Shown here: positions 24,913 through 37,355 of the stretch, piece after piece
Position numbering within the stretch: position 1 is the stretch's first letter
How the letters are laid out: each line of letters begins with the position of its first letter
DNA from: Otatea glauca
Taxonomy: Eukaryota; Streptophyta; Magnoliopsida; Poales; Poaceae
Direction of reading: 5' to 3'
NCBI GenBank assembly: GCA_036346275.1
Contig: CM070730.1
Span: 7,626,309-7,690,308 of the forward strand
Length of the DNA: 64,000 nucleotides
Program-made: the position numbers and the translations under genes
The notes under the pieces: model-generated
The model's database searches: none
What the model saw: the letters and a program-made list of their open reading frames with translations, nothing else
Told to the model about the DNA's origin: nothing

Positions 24913-25919
24913 ATTACTCTCTTCTCCTATCTTTTGTTGTACCAACTGCCAAGCAAGGCATTGCCTTACTGGATCTTCAACCAGGCGAGAAAGATTCCTT
25001 CAATGATTACCCTTAATTATGGATACTTTCTTCAATCAATAATTGTTTTCTAAATATTAAGATTGATTGTATTAAAATGATATTGTTAGATTTGTCACAT
25101 AAAATACTTTCATAATATTATATTTTCACGACATTTTACAAAAGTATAAGTGCAACAGTCAAAGTTTATCCTCAGAGATCGTAAAAAATCAACAATGATA
25201 AATATTGTGTTTAGAGGTAGTACCAACCGTTAACCTAAAGCCTTAGTGCAGCCTCACATCGAGCTGCTGTTCCACTGCCGCAATTGCCAATCTAATCCAA
25301 ATACGCGCAGCATTCGACAAGTCGCCAGTGGCCACTGCACCACTAGGCTAGCAACAGTGCAAAACCAGTGCGTAGCGACAGTACTACACCAGCCTGATCT
25401 CGAGACAATCTTGACAAGAGAACAATCAACAGTATCGCCTTCCAATACGACGTACTGAAGAGGAGAGACCATAATTTAACTTGATTTAATTATTACTCTT
25501 GTATCCGTGCTTCTCTACTGGAAAGTTACATGTACAACGATGATCAGTTAGAAGCTTACAATCCTACCAAAATTCTGCTCCCCTTCGATGGCAGAGGGGG
25601 GAGACAAATAAAGAATAAGAATCAGTGGAGCAATGTAACACAATTTATATCTCTCTGTATAAACAGGCAAAGCCAAATCGGCGATTCCCCGTCCAGCCAA
25701 TGTCCTCCAGCTTCACCAAGCTCCTTTGGAGAGGGAGATCAAGGAGGTGAAAAAAGAAAGTGTATTCACAAGTCACAACAATGGTGCCTTCACGCTATAC
25801 CTCTTCTGCCGCAAGAACGTGCTCAATTGCCATATTAGAAAGCAGGGCAGAGAGCACTGGTGGATTGAATCTGCAGCTCATGTGGTTCAAAATTTTCAGA
25901 TTGTCAGGTTCTACTAGGG
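24913..25919. other. Intergenic DNA and 3' UTR of the GT4-like gene
   Basis: About 1 kb without a recognisable gene. The stretch nearest 25919 is probably the 3' UTR of the minus-strand glycosyltransferase. Open frames near 25246-25472 on both strands have no family resemblance. Confidence 0.4.
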
Positions 25920-28900
25920 TCATTGTCCCAGGGGCTTCTGCTTGTAACCGGACTTCTGCCTTTCCAGCAACTTCACCTTGTTCTTGAGTTTTTTGTCTAT
26001 TTTATTAATATATTTCTCCTCCCTTTCACGGTCAGCAATACCAGGCCAGAACACTTGACCAGTTAATGGCCACAGCCACTGATCATTCCCAGGATGCATG
26101 CCATCATCTGCTTCCTCTGCTAGATCCTCATCCATGCTTTTCAAGAGGGTGAAATTAAAGAACTTTACCCACATCTCATTTCTTTCATCAAGCGGATGCT
26201 GCTCTCTGACATCTCCAGTGACAGGGTTAAGGTATATCATCTTCCTTCCACTGTGGTAGGCCCAGACATTTACAAGGATTTCCAGGATTCGACAATAGCA
26301 TTGCCTTTTCTGAGGAAAAAAAAGGATAGTTGAGTTGAGACGACATGTGTATCCAAGGACAGTTACATAGGGAAATAAATGGTCACCTCAGGTTGTGATG
26401 CTCCAAGCAAGCATGAAGCTGGCTCAGTACTGTTCTCATTCAAGATATGAAGTGAATCGACAAACATCCTGCAAAACACGACTCAAATCAAAATAATTAA
26501 CATACAAGAGAAGTGAAATGCCTCCTAAAAAAAGATGTGTAATGTGAGATGTTACCTTGAGAACATGATGAACTTCAAAAATGATGGGGTGGGCATCACC
26601 CAGCTATGAAGAGTAGACCAATAGTCGCCATCATTGGGCATTGGTGGCAGGGCTGCAACGCCCTCTGGCAGCCCATACATAGTCCTAAAGGCATCCTCAA
26701 AAAGAGTTCTGCGAAAAAAAAAAGGTTGAAGATAATAGTCTAAGCAAGCAAGGTCGAAATAGATTATTATAGAAATCTCTGGCCTAGTACGCCATAGCAG
26801 CGACATAATACATCAAACAGTGATGGTAAAGATAGGAACTAACAACAAACTCCTTTCAGGTCAATTTTGAAGCAAAGGAAAAGGTAATACCACACCAAGA
26901 AGGACAAAATGAGTTGGACAGTGGTTCTTTAGCCTATAACCCCAAATTCAAAGATAACAAACTAAAAGGGAACAGGCTAAGATATTCAAGAGACACCTGC
27001 AATGACCAGCATTTAGGCAATCACACATTGACCAAAAGTTGGAAGTCTGATCCATATCGATTGGCACCCAGTAGTATACAACATCCTCATTATTTTCTCC
27101 AGCCACAGTTTCCTCTAAGGTTTGTTCAGAACTTTCAGACAAGGAAACCTGATGACAGAAGATTAAAAAACATATACTCATATCTTTCTCAACCAAAAAC
27201 TGCCTCATTATTTATGCAAGGCTCAAAACAGACCCAATATATGGAGAAAAGCATAAACATTTTTTAACATCTTAAGCAACCATAGTATCAGACAATGAAT
27301 TCAGCGAATGCACCATTGAATTGCTTATATGGTACATGATGAGTTTCATGACTAGAGGGAAACTGCTACTGCTTAAAATATTTCATTGTGTATGCTCATT
27401 GTTGTCTCTTTTTTTTTAAAGAATGTTCATTGCTGTCTGATATGCTAGAAAGTAAAATGAGTTAATATCCTCTATCGAAAGCTTGAGGAACCTATTTCAT
27501 TATAGATGTAAATATCATTTAGTAGAACTAGCTATCTAAATAGATATTGTTTGTCCAGGGCTCCAGAAAACATGAAATACTGAGGTGTTGAAATTTGAAC
27601 CGTCCAGTTCAGACTTTATAGTGTATGAAAAAATCTCTAGCATAAACTGATTAGCTTTAGCCATTATTGTTAAACACACAGCCAGCATAGCACAAGAGTA
27701 GAAGAATAAATTAACTTCTACAGTTAAAATAAAATGACTGCAAATTAGGAACTTTTTAAAAGAATACAAGATTCTCAACAAGCTAGCAAATTTTTTTAAA
27801 GAATACAAGTTGCTCCACAAGCTCGCAAATGCAATATGATAAAAAATGACACAGGAATCTATGAGAATTCATTCATACCTTTCTTCCATTAGCCCGCCAT
27901 GACTGGAAACCTATCCATGGTAACTTATGTACAGTATCAATTCTGTTTGCAATGGCAAACATAGCACCAAATTCACAAAGAAGATCACGATAGTAGGGAT
28001 TGTCTAGAACTGAAAGCCGGGTAACAGCATCGACATCATCTGATCTGGGTCTCCTGCCTCCTTTTGACTGATGCAAAATGAATGTAAAAATAAGCATAAG
28101 CGGTGACTGAAACTTTAAGTAACAAGATCAAAAGGTAAGAACAATGAAACATGTAGAGAAGTTAATTATCGGAGACTAGAGAGGCTAACAGCCTAACAAC
28201 GACAATAAACTTCAATTTTTTTTTCTTTGTGTACTAAGAAAATCAACACAATAAAAACATCTACTTGATTACCAACCACTCAGCATATCGAGTCCTCAAA
28301 AAGCTCAGACCAGAACAAATTGGTGCAATAGCCCTGAAATACTTATAAGCAGAGCAAACCAGCATAGGTTCAACAATGCGGATAGACTCAACTGGGTGGG
28401 GAATGACATCATGTAAAAAGGACACAGGAAACATGGTCATATCTTGATACTTTCCTCATTACAAAGTACAAACATTTCAACAATTATATATGCTATGACC
28501 TAATTGACCAAGTAGAGTTAGCAATGATGAAAAATAAAATGTATATACAATTGAGAATCAAACATAAAGTGGAAAATGATTTGCACGACGTTGAACACAC
28601 AAATACAGTTGGGTAAATTTTACCCAGACTTACAAGAGTAATGCCACGATATAAAGAACCATGGTGTAGAAATCGCCATGCCCCCTCTCCACTATAAATC
28701 TCATATACACACACCGGTTGCCCAGTCCTTTCCAGTTCACCTTCATCACGTTCATTTCCTTCAGGCTTTAACCTTTCTGATTTTCGGGCATTTCTGTACA
28801 CCTCATCCCACGATAACAGAGGTCTTTCCACCCTTTCGTCAATCTACATTGCAAACAAATATATTTGATTCTGTCGATAGTTGCAAGAAGCCAAGAACTA

Positions 28901-30296
28901 GTCTTGTCGGAGAAGAATATAGGGGTCATGTCAAAACAAGAAAAAAAACTTGCCTCCTCCATTTCTCTCCTCTCAATGTCTTCAAAGATTTCGACTTCAC
29001 TTATATCATTCCAATCAGATAATCTAGGGTAGTCATATGAGGAAGAATCACTGCTATCAGAATAAGTTGTTCGGTTAATTTGAGGGGATTCTCCCACAAG
29101 AATACCAGCAATCCTTGTGTGGAGATGGCTTTCATCTTCTGAAGAACTATTTTCTAGTGCAGCTTGTGTCTCGAAAGGATCCCATAACCATGTTCTTTCT
29201 TGAACTTTAGAAACAGAAGATGGTAATTTTGCATCTGAAGGATAATTCAACACACTTTCAAGAAGCTTAACATGAGCAGTAATACAATCATATGCTAACA
29301 TGTTCTTGGAAAGTAGCTTCCCCTCCAAAGCAACAGAATAGGCTGTGTCTAAAAGCTTTTTTTCTCCAAAAATTTGTGTGAAAGCTGAAGCCACTGTGCT
29401 TGGGTCATTGGAATTATAAAGGAAGCCATGGACACCATCAGTGACCTGAAAGCAACAATATTTTGTTAAAACTTAAAAGGATATATCAACATAGGCAAAA
29501 CAAACAGATTATGGACTGGATGAAGTGGCATACATATTTTGTTATAACAGTTAGATTTGGCGCAATGATAGGAATTTCAGAGGACATGGACCGCACTAAC
29601 AAGGCAGGGAAACCAGGTTCCTGTCTTAAAGATCCGTAGAGAACAATATCAACAAACATTAACAGGCTCCTAATATCATGAGTCATGGAGAAATGCTTTA
29701 CAGAACCATCAGGAAATCCCATATGAGAGGCAAGTTCCTGTACAACAGAAAATTAAGAAGGTCAGTGGAGCAAAAGAGGATCAGGGATAACCAGTGGTCT
29801 CTCCCATGTGAAAAGCATTCACTGCCTAGAATAAAATGTAGCACATATAACATGCGCTAGCACCAGCAACACACGGGTAGACGAATTGATCACCAGGATG
29901 ACAGAATCTGGGGGTTGTGTGTCTGTAGTCGTTTTGCCTTTTCAGTTCCAAAATTCAGCTTTATGTAAGTCCTGTGGGTTGTTTTGGTCAGCAAGTTGCA
30001 ACATTTATATATATATATATGGGTAAGTATAAGGTGAAACTAGACATTCGGTGAAATCATGCACGTAGTCAAAAAGGGATATTGGATTGAACTTGAATGG
30101 TCAAGATTTAGATAGGATCCCACCTCCTCACTTAAAAACGTTTTACACATAACCCCTTAGAAAAATTACAAAATTCCACACCTTAAGTGGAGGTGGTGGA
30201 GATTTCATCTAGATCTAGACCATTCAAGTTCGATCTAACCCCCCTATTTACCTACTTTCATGATTTCACCGTATATCTATTTTCACCATATACTTC

Positions 30297-30339
<43 letters not shown>

Positions 30340-33300
30340 GTGTAGGAAAATTGTTTGGTATGACCTAGGACCATGGTACTAGTTATCCACACCATGAATC
30401 TTGCATGTGGATGTGTGTAGTAAGGAGAGAGAAAAGGTGATGGGAGTGAAGGATCCAATCCCTATGCACCATGAAGGGTGATGATAGCTAGTACCATGGT
30501 ACTAGGTTACATACATACATACATATATATATATATAGTATAATTATCTAGAACACCATGGTGCCTGGGCACCATGATCTAAAAATGATATTTTCTCTAT
30601 GTATTTTCATGCGATTTTTTTTGAAATTTTTAGGATACTGAGTTTAACTGGTTTACTAACTAGTTCGAACAAGTTTGAACTGAAATTCAAATGAGAGTTT
30701 CCCTTTTTGATGATAGTTTGGTTGTAGGTATATGATGATTTTATATATAAATCAGCAAAGCATGTGATCCAAACTCGTTCAAAATCTTTGAATTCGAGTA
30801 TATTTTTTCAAAGGTATGTGTTTCATTTGAATTGTTATAGATGGGTATATACCCTAAAACCGAAATTTTTGAAAAATATACTCGAATATAGCTTGAATTT
30901 GCGCATTTGAAATCATGGTGCCTGGGCACCATGGTGCCCCATTTCGACTTACACACACACACACACACATATATATATATGCTAATCTATACCTGAGAGT
31001 AGAATAACCTATTCTGCATTCCACCACCTTCCGTGGGTCAAAACCCACGTCCCACCTTTGTCAAGAACTGGTCAAAGAAAACCCACTAACTCCTACCTCC
31101 GTTAACCACCTACATTTTTCGTGCTAAAATGATGCAGTAATTGTCTGGTTTGGTACAATAAATTCAAACTTTTGATGCAGTAGTTATTTTTTACAACGTT
31201 AAAACATGTTCATCATAGATCTCTTTTTGTTAAGCACATTCTTTTCTAGCAAAACGCTTCAAACGGATTGTAAATAGGATACATGGTTTAAGAGATATCA
31301 TTGTTCAAAGCTTGTAATCAACCCACGTTTCTCTCTCCATCTGCCCCTATGTGTTCAACATGACAGTAAAATCTAACAACACGTCCAATAAATTAGAGTG
31401 CATTTGGCAGTAACTTTGGTTTGTTTCGTATTGCCGCTAGCACACAACCATAATATGCCACAGTGAGGTTTGGCAATAAATTCTAAAAACACATCCAGTA
31501 AATTGGAGTGCATTTGGCAGTAACTTTGGTCTGTTTCGTATTGCCGCTATCACACGCCACAACGAGGTTCGACAATAAAATCTAACAACACATCTAGTAA
31601 ATTGGAGTGCATTTGGCAGTAATTTTGATCCATATCATAGTGCCACTATCACATGGCCATCATGCACCACAACGAGGCTCGGTAGTAAAATCTAACAACA
31701 TGTCCAATAAATTGGAGTGCATTTGGCAGTAACTTTGGTCTGTATCGTATTGCCGTTATCACACGACCATCATGCGCCACAGCGAGGTTTGGTAGTAAAA
31801 TCTAACAACACGTCTCGTAAATTGAGTGCATTTTTTACTGTCGATATCACATGGCCATCATATGACATTGCTAGGTGTGGCAGAAAAATCTAACAACACG
31901 TCCAATAAATTGGTTGTAAAATCTCATTCATCTGGCATTTATTGGTGAGATTTATACCATTTTGTTACTCTCGTCGTCAGTAAGCAACCGGTGAAAACCG
32001 TTCATGAATCGGAGTTGCCAATAAAAAAATATGGATAAATCAAAGGAAAAAGGTTCTAGTACGTACAAACAAGGAACCATATTTATTAGTTTGTTGGTTA
32101 TGTAACTAATTGGCTTAGTCAACACACGAAGTGGGCGTACGTTGGGTGGTTTGGACACGCTCATCTAGCCGACGCGTAGAATAACTATTCTACACTCGGG
32201 TGCAGAATAGCGCTTCCGCCCGCGTGCGTGTGAAGTGCGGATATCTTGTCCAAAATCATAGCAATGCAAAGGATAATTACCTGGAAAGCAGAGTTATAGG
32301 CATCAGTGTCATTTCCGCAGAAAAAAATAAACTGCACTCCCAACTTTTTAGTTCTTGTCATGTCCATAATATGTGGAGCTGATGCATGCATGACTGCTGC
32401 ATAATCCCATGGTAATTCATCAAAGAACAAGTAGCTCCCAACAACCAAAACAACAACATCATCTTCTTTAATCCCATGCTGCTTCCTTATAGTTTCTTGA
32501 GAACGTGATGAGCCGTATCTTCTAGCTGCCCAGATATCAACTGGAGAACCAGAAATCACCAAAAAGTTCCCAGTATCAAGGGTTGAGTATAACAACTGAA
32601 ATCAGATAGTTAGAAGTCAGAAAAGCTCTGTTTCATCTTAATTTAATCATTCCAGGATCTAAAATTGAGGTTGGTACATACAGGAAGGTAACTATCTGGA
32701 AACACAACATAAGTGCATGCATTAAAATGAGTCCTCCAATCTTCAATGTGATTTGGAATGGACTGATGCAGCTCCGGATAACTTCTAAGGCGTTGCCCGA
32801 GAGCATCATCATGAATAAGCCAAACCACCGGTATAAGTTGAAAAGGTTCCTGCATAAGACTGAACACAACATGAACGTGCTGAGTTGCAGAACAAAGGAA
32901 TGTTGTAACGAATTACAAAAGGGGAAAGAAAGTCTAACGACGGAAATTATAAGAACAAAATGAGGACTCATTTAATGATATAATTTTTAGTCAAACAGCA
33001 GAATTATGGCAGTTGTTCTTTTTGGCCCAATAGGAATGCTTCTATCATAGCCAAAGTTTACTTCATTTGGGGGAACTTAGTTTTTGTGAATGAGCTGCAT
33101 TGCGATTTTTGTCACATGCTAACCCTTAGAGCATATAAAACTTCCATCCAAAAACAAAGTGGAACTCCATAGCTGATCAACAGTAATTCTACAATCAGAT
33201 AGTGATCATGCCCAAAAAAAGTTTCATCCTTAGAAGCCTGCCTCGAGCATTCCATATACAATGATATATAAGGTCATGACTCATGACTCAGCTGAAGTAG

Positions 33301-34875
33301 GTTAAACTGTTCTAAGAGTTGACATTCCAATTTCTGATAACATAATGCTGACTCCAGAATCAACAAAACGTTAAACTAAACCAAGCCAATCTTCCATAAA
33401 TGATGTAGTAAACTAATATTACTTGGTATTTTGTAGAACTGTCCGTATCAAAGTTGCCAGAATTTTGAAAATGGTGGGTTGATTAGCCCAGGTGGAATAA
33501 ACAGGCCAAAGAAAAGAGTCGGTTGATGTAGTTCTATACCTTATAGTGTTTTACCTAAATAAGACATGGAGTAGCAGAACACGCAACTACACAAGTAACA
33601 ATAACAGTTAAATATAGGAAGCTAAAACTAACACTCACATTGACATGACCTTTTTCCCTTCAAGAGAGCTTAAGAGCACAGCATTGTATCTACAAAATCA
33701 GGAGCAGAGAAAAGTGTCAAGAGACTAATAAGACATGAAATGAAAATAAAAGGGAAATACTCCACCCTAAGAATTCAGTACTCACTTTGGCCAATCCACA
33801 GACTTCAAACTCTCAAAGCTCACAACATTTACATGGCAAATATTTTTCCAAATATCACGAGCTTTCCCATCCGCAAAAGCTAAAACCTGCTCCATACGTT
33901 ACACCCACTCATCACAGTGTTCTTAACATACACTAGAATGACCACCAAACAGTTACAGGTTACACCAACTCATCGTAGTTACAAGTACGCAACGCCATGA
34001 CCACTTCACCAAACAAGCAATCTGTGTGCAATGGCAAAGCAACTCACCTCGACCTCATAACCCAGACCCGCAAGACTTTTTGCCAAAGTAGCAAGCATCA
34101 GGGATTGTGCATCTATGTTCATAGTTCCCACAACCTAAAACAATACAAAGCCAAAGTCAACTCTCCATGACATGCAGTTGCAGCATTAAAAAGTCATAAG
34201 CACAAAACCGGGCCAATAAAAAACAAACAAGGAAACATGACGTGCATCTACTTAGGTAAGCATGTCTGTTCCTTCATCAAATAATCTCTCACCACTCATC
34301 AGTACAGATAAATAATATTAGTATACCCACAATTAATCCATTCCGCATTTCATTTGTACATCCAAAGCGAGTACCACTAGATCATGTAGAAAGTTGGCAT
34401 TTCTCGCTGGAATCGAAATTTACGAACTGATGCAGTGAGGCTACTAGGTAGTAAGTGATCCAATAGGGTTTGGGAAATGAGCAGGAACAGGCAGACTCAC
34501 GAGCGCCAGCTTCACGGGCGACAGCTCAGGCCACCACCGCCGCGCGGATCTCGCGGCCTCGAGCCGGCTCTCGCCGTCGAACGCGCGCAGCGCCACGCGC
34601 GAGGCCGAGAACCGCATCAACCCTCCCCCGGGCCGCGTCGCCGGGACATCTCCTTCCGCCGCGTCGCCGTCGCCGATGGGGAGCAGCTGCCAGACGACGA
34701 GCAGGGAGGCCGTGAAGAGCGCGACGAGGAGGGCGAAGAAGAGGTGGCTCGGCCGGCACGACAGCCCCGGGCGCCGGCGCCTCCGCACAGCGCCGGCGAC
34801 GGCTGAGGCGGACGCGCCCGCGCCGGCGGTGGGGAGGTGGTGAGCGGCGTCGGAGTGGGCCCCGCGCCGCCACAT
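25920..34875 (-). CDS. Large membrane-anchored GT4-like glycosyltransferase
   Basis: A 14-exon model (minus): 34501-34875, 34048-34134, 33786-33886, 33639-33689, 32682-32859, 32281-32595, 29534-29737, 28954-29445, 28634-28843, 27879-28067, 26997-27148, 26556-26708, 26387-26468, 25920-26309. The total of 2979 nt gives 992 residues in one frame. It resembles the plant UDP-glycosyltransferase superfamily proteins At5g04480 and At4g01210, of unknown substrate. Residues 1-40 are Arg/Ala-rich, and residues 44-66 form one hydrophobic anchor, so it is probably a type II Golgi protein. VVLVVGSYLFFDELPWDYA and the donor-binding EPGFPALLVRSMS block (near residue 409) are the GT4 core. The C-terminal half carries conserved WDPFE, NPYYRD and DYWSTLHSW blocks. 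All introns are GT-AG except one GC-AG after 28954. The 2.5-kb sixth intron is full of repeats. Confidence 0.9.
30029..30292. mobile_element. MITE in intron of the GT4-like gene
   Basis: A fold-back element of about 264 bp. The left end GGTGAAACTAGACATTCGG and GGTGAAATCATG pair with the right-end CATGATTTCACCG and TTTTCACC. The inner arms carry GAACTTGAATGGTC against GACCATTCAAGTTCGATC. Ends adjoin ATA, so the exact boundary is uncertain by a few bases. Confidence 0.7.
30361..30510. mobile_element. 150-bp MITE with 27-bp inverted ends
   Basis: Left TGACCTAGGACCATGGTACT and the complement of the right end, TAACCTAGTACCATGGTACT, match at most positions. The interior has GTGGATGTGTGTAGTAAG. CT and TA microsatellites lie just to the left (about 30296-30340) and TACA/TA repeats to the right (about 30511-30536). 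Confidence 0.65.
30557..30933. mobile_element. Element bounded by the same 20-bp palindrome at both ends
   Basis: CATGGTGCCTGGGCACCATG, itself a near-perfect palindrome, occurs at 30557-30576 and 30914-30933. Inside, GAATTCGAGTATATTTTTTC and GAAAAATATACTCGAATATA form a second inverted pair. AC and TA microsatellites adjoin on the right (30952-30980). It is probably a MITE, family not recognised. Confidence 0.55.
31366..31917. repeat. Minisatellite, period about 110 bp, five and a half copies
   Basis: The unit contains TCTAACAACACGTCCAATAA, GAGTGCATTTGGCAGTAACT and a TATCACAC...CCAC...CGAGGTT block. GAGTGCAT recurs at 31396, 31506, 31605, 31715 and 31824, giving spacings of 110, 99, 110 and 109. 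The final partial unit ends near 31917. Palindromic GTAGAATAACTATTCTAC-type motifs at about 30998-31018 and 32176-32210 bracket the array and may be the ends of a transposon carrying it. Confidence 0.8.
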
Positions 34876-35945
34876 TGCGAAACCGGCAACGGCGGCGCCG
34901 ATCGGGGAATCGTCTCGGGGGGAAGTGGTTTTGTCAGTGTTGGGAGCTGCGCGCCGCTGTTACATGGGACGCGAACCCACGAGTAGGATGCGATACATAC
35001 GACCGACTCGGGTTCGGGGTGCGGATTTGGAATTGGCGAAGCGAGCGAGGAGGAGTGCGGACTGCGGAGGCGGGTTGGGATCAAGCGAGCAACCGCTGCG
35101 GGCTGCGGCGTGGGGGGGACGAACAAGCCAACGAACCATCTGTGGACTGCGTGGCGTGAGCGAGCCCGAACTAGAATACCGGAGCTCAAGCGGGAGGCGT
35201 CTCTCTCTCTCTCCCCTTTCCTGTAGCGTATACCGTACAGAGGACACGGAGGCATACATACATACATACAATGCATGCATACATACATACATACACCGTA
35301 TTTGTGTTTCGTAAGCGAAAAGAATGGTTGCTAAGGAGTCTCGATACGGGGCAATGGAGTCGGTGGAGAGATGCCAAATTGCAACTACAGCATCAGCATG
35401 CATCCGCAAAAGTGTGTTACCCTGGCTGTTCTTGGCTTTACATTTTGGACCTTAGCATAATACTTCTCGCAGATGTTGAAATGTGTATGCCATGTATACG
35501 TGGATTTATGTCGCATTTACACACTAAATTCACGAGAGTTTATGTTACGAAAAAGAGATAGGTGATCCATGAAATTTAACTGTATCAGCTCAAAATAAAA
35601 AACCAGCGGTATAATTAAAACCGAAGACAACACGATTGTTTTACAAGCAAAACAGCACACTAGCAACATTGTTCCACCTTTCTCGAAACTCATAGAAACG
35701 TAAACCAAAAGGCCAAAAGAGCGGCGTGTACATACGTACGTGCGTATAATGTGTATATATATTGAAAAGATTTGGTATGCTACCGAACTCTAATACTAAT
35801 TATCAACACCGTAATTCCTTTACGTGGATGTGTGTAATGGGCATAGAGAAAAGATGATAGAATAAGTTCAATGTTTCAATCTTTATACTAGAAGAATGAT
35901 GATGAGTTCACTAGCATAATGGCTGCGGAAGACCAATTAGCTTCA
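34876..35945. other. Intergenic region with CATA microsatellite
   Basis: 34876-35230 is the GC-rich promoter/5' UTR side of the GT4-like gene. A (CATA)n microsatellite broken by ATGCATGCAT runs at about 35253-35296. About 35745-35927 resembles the interior of the 30361 MITE (CGTGGATGTGTGTAATG). No gene was seen. Confidence 0.55.
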
Positions 35946-36556
35946 TCAGTAACAGGTGTTCTCGTCGACGTCACACTGCGACACGGTGCAGTAGTAGGGC
36001 CCGACCGCGTAGGTGACCTTGCCGGGGTAGACGTGCGAGGGGCGGAACGGCTTCTCGCCGGTCTTGCCGCCATTGAAGTCGGTGAGGACGGCGCAGCCCC
36101 GGTCGCCCGACGAGGCGAGGCGGACGAGGCACTCGGACGGATCGAGTCTGCAGCCGCCCACGGTGTAGGGCACCTCGATGTTGAACACGCCCTTGTTGTC
36201 CGTCGCGTCCGCGCCGTGGTACACCGTCCGCCCGGTTTTCTTGTCCAGGCACGTCACGCCCACCACGCTGCCTGCACACACGTACACCACGTACACGGTG
36301 TCCATTGATTTAGGCGAGTTGATCATCACGGGTGGGGTACTAGATAGCCAGAGGTGGCGTGGCGGCACGAACCGGCGATTGGCTTGGCGTTGTAGGCGTA
36401 GGCGTTCCAGTTCTTGGTGCAGTCCTGGCACAACACGGTGCCCGTCACCGTGAACTTGGACTCGCCGTAGTTCACCGACGCCTCGGCGCACGCGACGGCC
36501 AGGGCGGCCACCAGCGCGAGCACACCCGTCATCGGCGATGTCCTCCTCCACGCCAT
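35946..36556 (-). CDS. Secreted pollen Ole e 1-domain protein
   Basis: Two exons on the minus strand (36373-36556 and 35946-36271, GT-AG intron of 101 bp) give 169 residues. Residues 1 to about 27 are a hydrophobic signal peptide ending CAEA. The mature part has the Ole e 1/extensin-like pattern: FTVTGTVLCQDC near the start, VGVTCLDKK, GVFNIEV, CRLDPSECLVRL, and several spaced cysteines for disulphides, with YPGKVTYAVGPYYC near the C-terminus. Such proteins are secreted to the wall or pollen surface; their biochemical role is poorly defined. The ATG at 36556 is the first one directly before the signal peptide. It is divergent from the GT47 gene, with 0.8 kb between starts. Confidence 0.9.
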
Positions 36557-37355
36557 CTGTACGCCTTCACGCTTGCTGGCTCCGAAGATCAATTCGGTAT
36601 CCGTTGGTGGTAGAGCTCGTGGTCGTGGGGGACTAATAAATCGAGAGGCAATGCGATCGTGCTTTTTATCGGGGAGGAGTTGTCTGTCGCTCATGGTGCA
36701 CGACGTGATCCCAACTTGCTAATCGTCAGTCCCTTGAGGACCCTGCCGACGGCTTAGGCCGACGACGTGCGCGCCACTTCCCGGTGTCGCTGGCCGGTAG
36801 TTTGTTACAGCCACGACTGCGTCTATTATCCCATCCCCACCCGTACCGAACGTCGTGGACGCCACACAAGGAGAGCACGGTCTCGTGGTTCAATGGCCTC
36901 CACCGCCGGCCGGCCGGTCCGGGGGCCTGGATGGATTGAAGGGACGCTCCACGTCGATCGGCGAGATTCACGAAACATCAACGGGTCCCGAGACTCCCGA
37001 GTCCCGACCGATCGAGGCCGAAACGCGCAGAAACGGTGCGGCGTAGGTACTAGTGCACGCGCGGCCGCGGTGGCGCGGTCCTGCTAAAGTCACACCGACA
37101 TGTGGGCCATCGAACTAGTGTACAGGCCAGAACACCACACATCATCTTCCGCTTTCCCTTGCGCCTCACTCCTCCCAACCTCGAACGGAAGAAAGACTAC
37201 AGAGTACAGAGAGTCAATGCGACCACCAAACTTCACCAACAATGGCCACCGGCCCACCGCTCACTGGCAAGCGACCAATCCGAGGGAGAGAAAAAATCAG
37301 AGAAGGATTCAGAGCTGAAGCATGAGCAGTAGCTCGATCGATCGATCCGCCGGCC
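36557..37355. promoter_or_regulatory. Shared divergent promoter region between Ole e 1-like and GT47 genes
   Basis: The two coding regions start head to head 799 bp apart. An ATTTATTA box (minus strand, about 36633-36640) is a possible TATA element for the Ole e 1-like gene. The middle is GC-rich with CACGTCG and CGATCG motifs. An ATCGATCGATC run lies just before the GT47 start codon. Any shared control is inference. Confidence 0.45.

Noticed and set aside
31366..31917. CRISPR-like array
   Set aside because: The whole 110-bp unit repeats with no constant-repeat/unique-spacer pattern, and the DNA is plant nuclear.
34470..35288. Open frames on both strands around the GT4-like first exon
   Set aside because: They are shadows of the GC-rich first exon, whose minus-strand frame continues correctly into the second exon.
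35946..36551. Single 201-codon frame covering the Ole e 1-like gene
   Set aside because: Its first part is out of frame with the signal peptide exon; the two-exon model gives the proper family protein.
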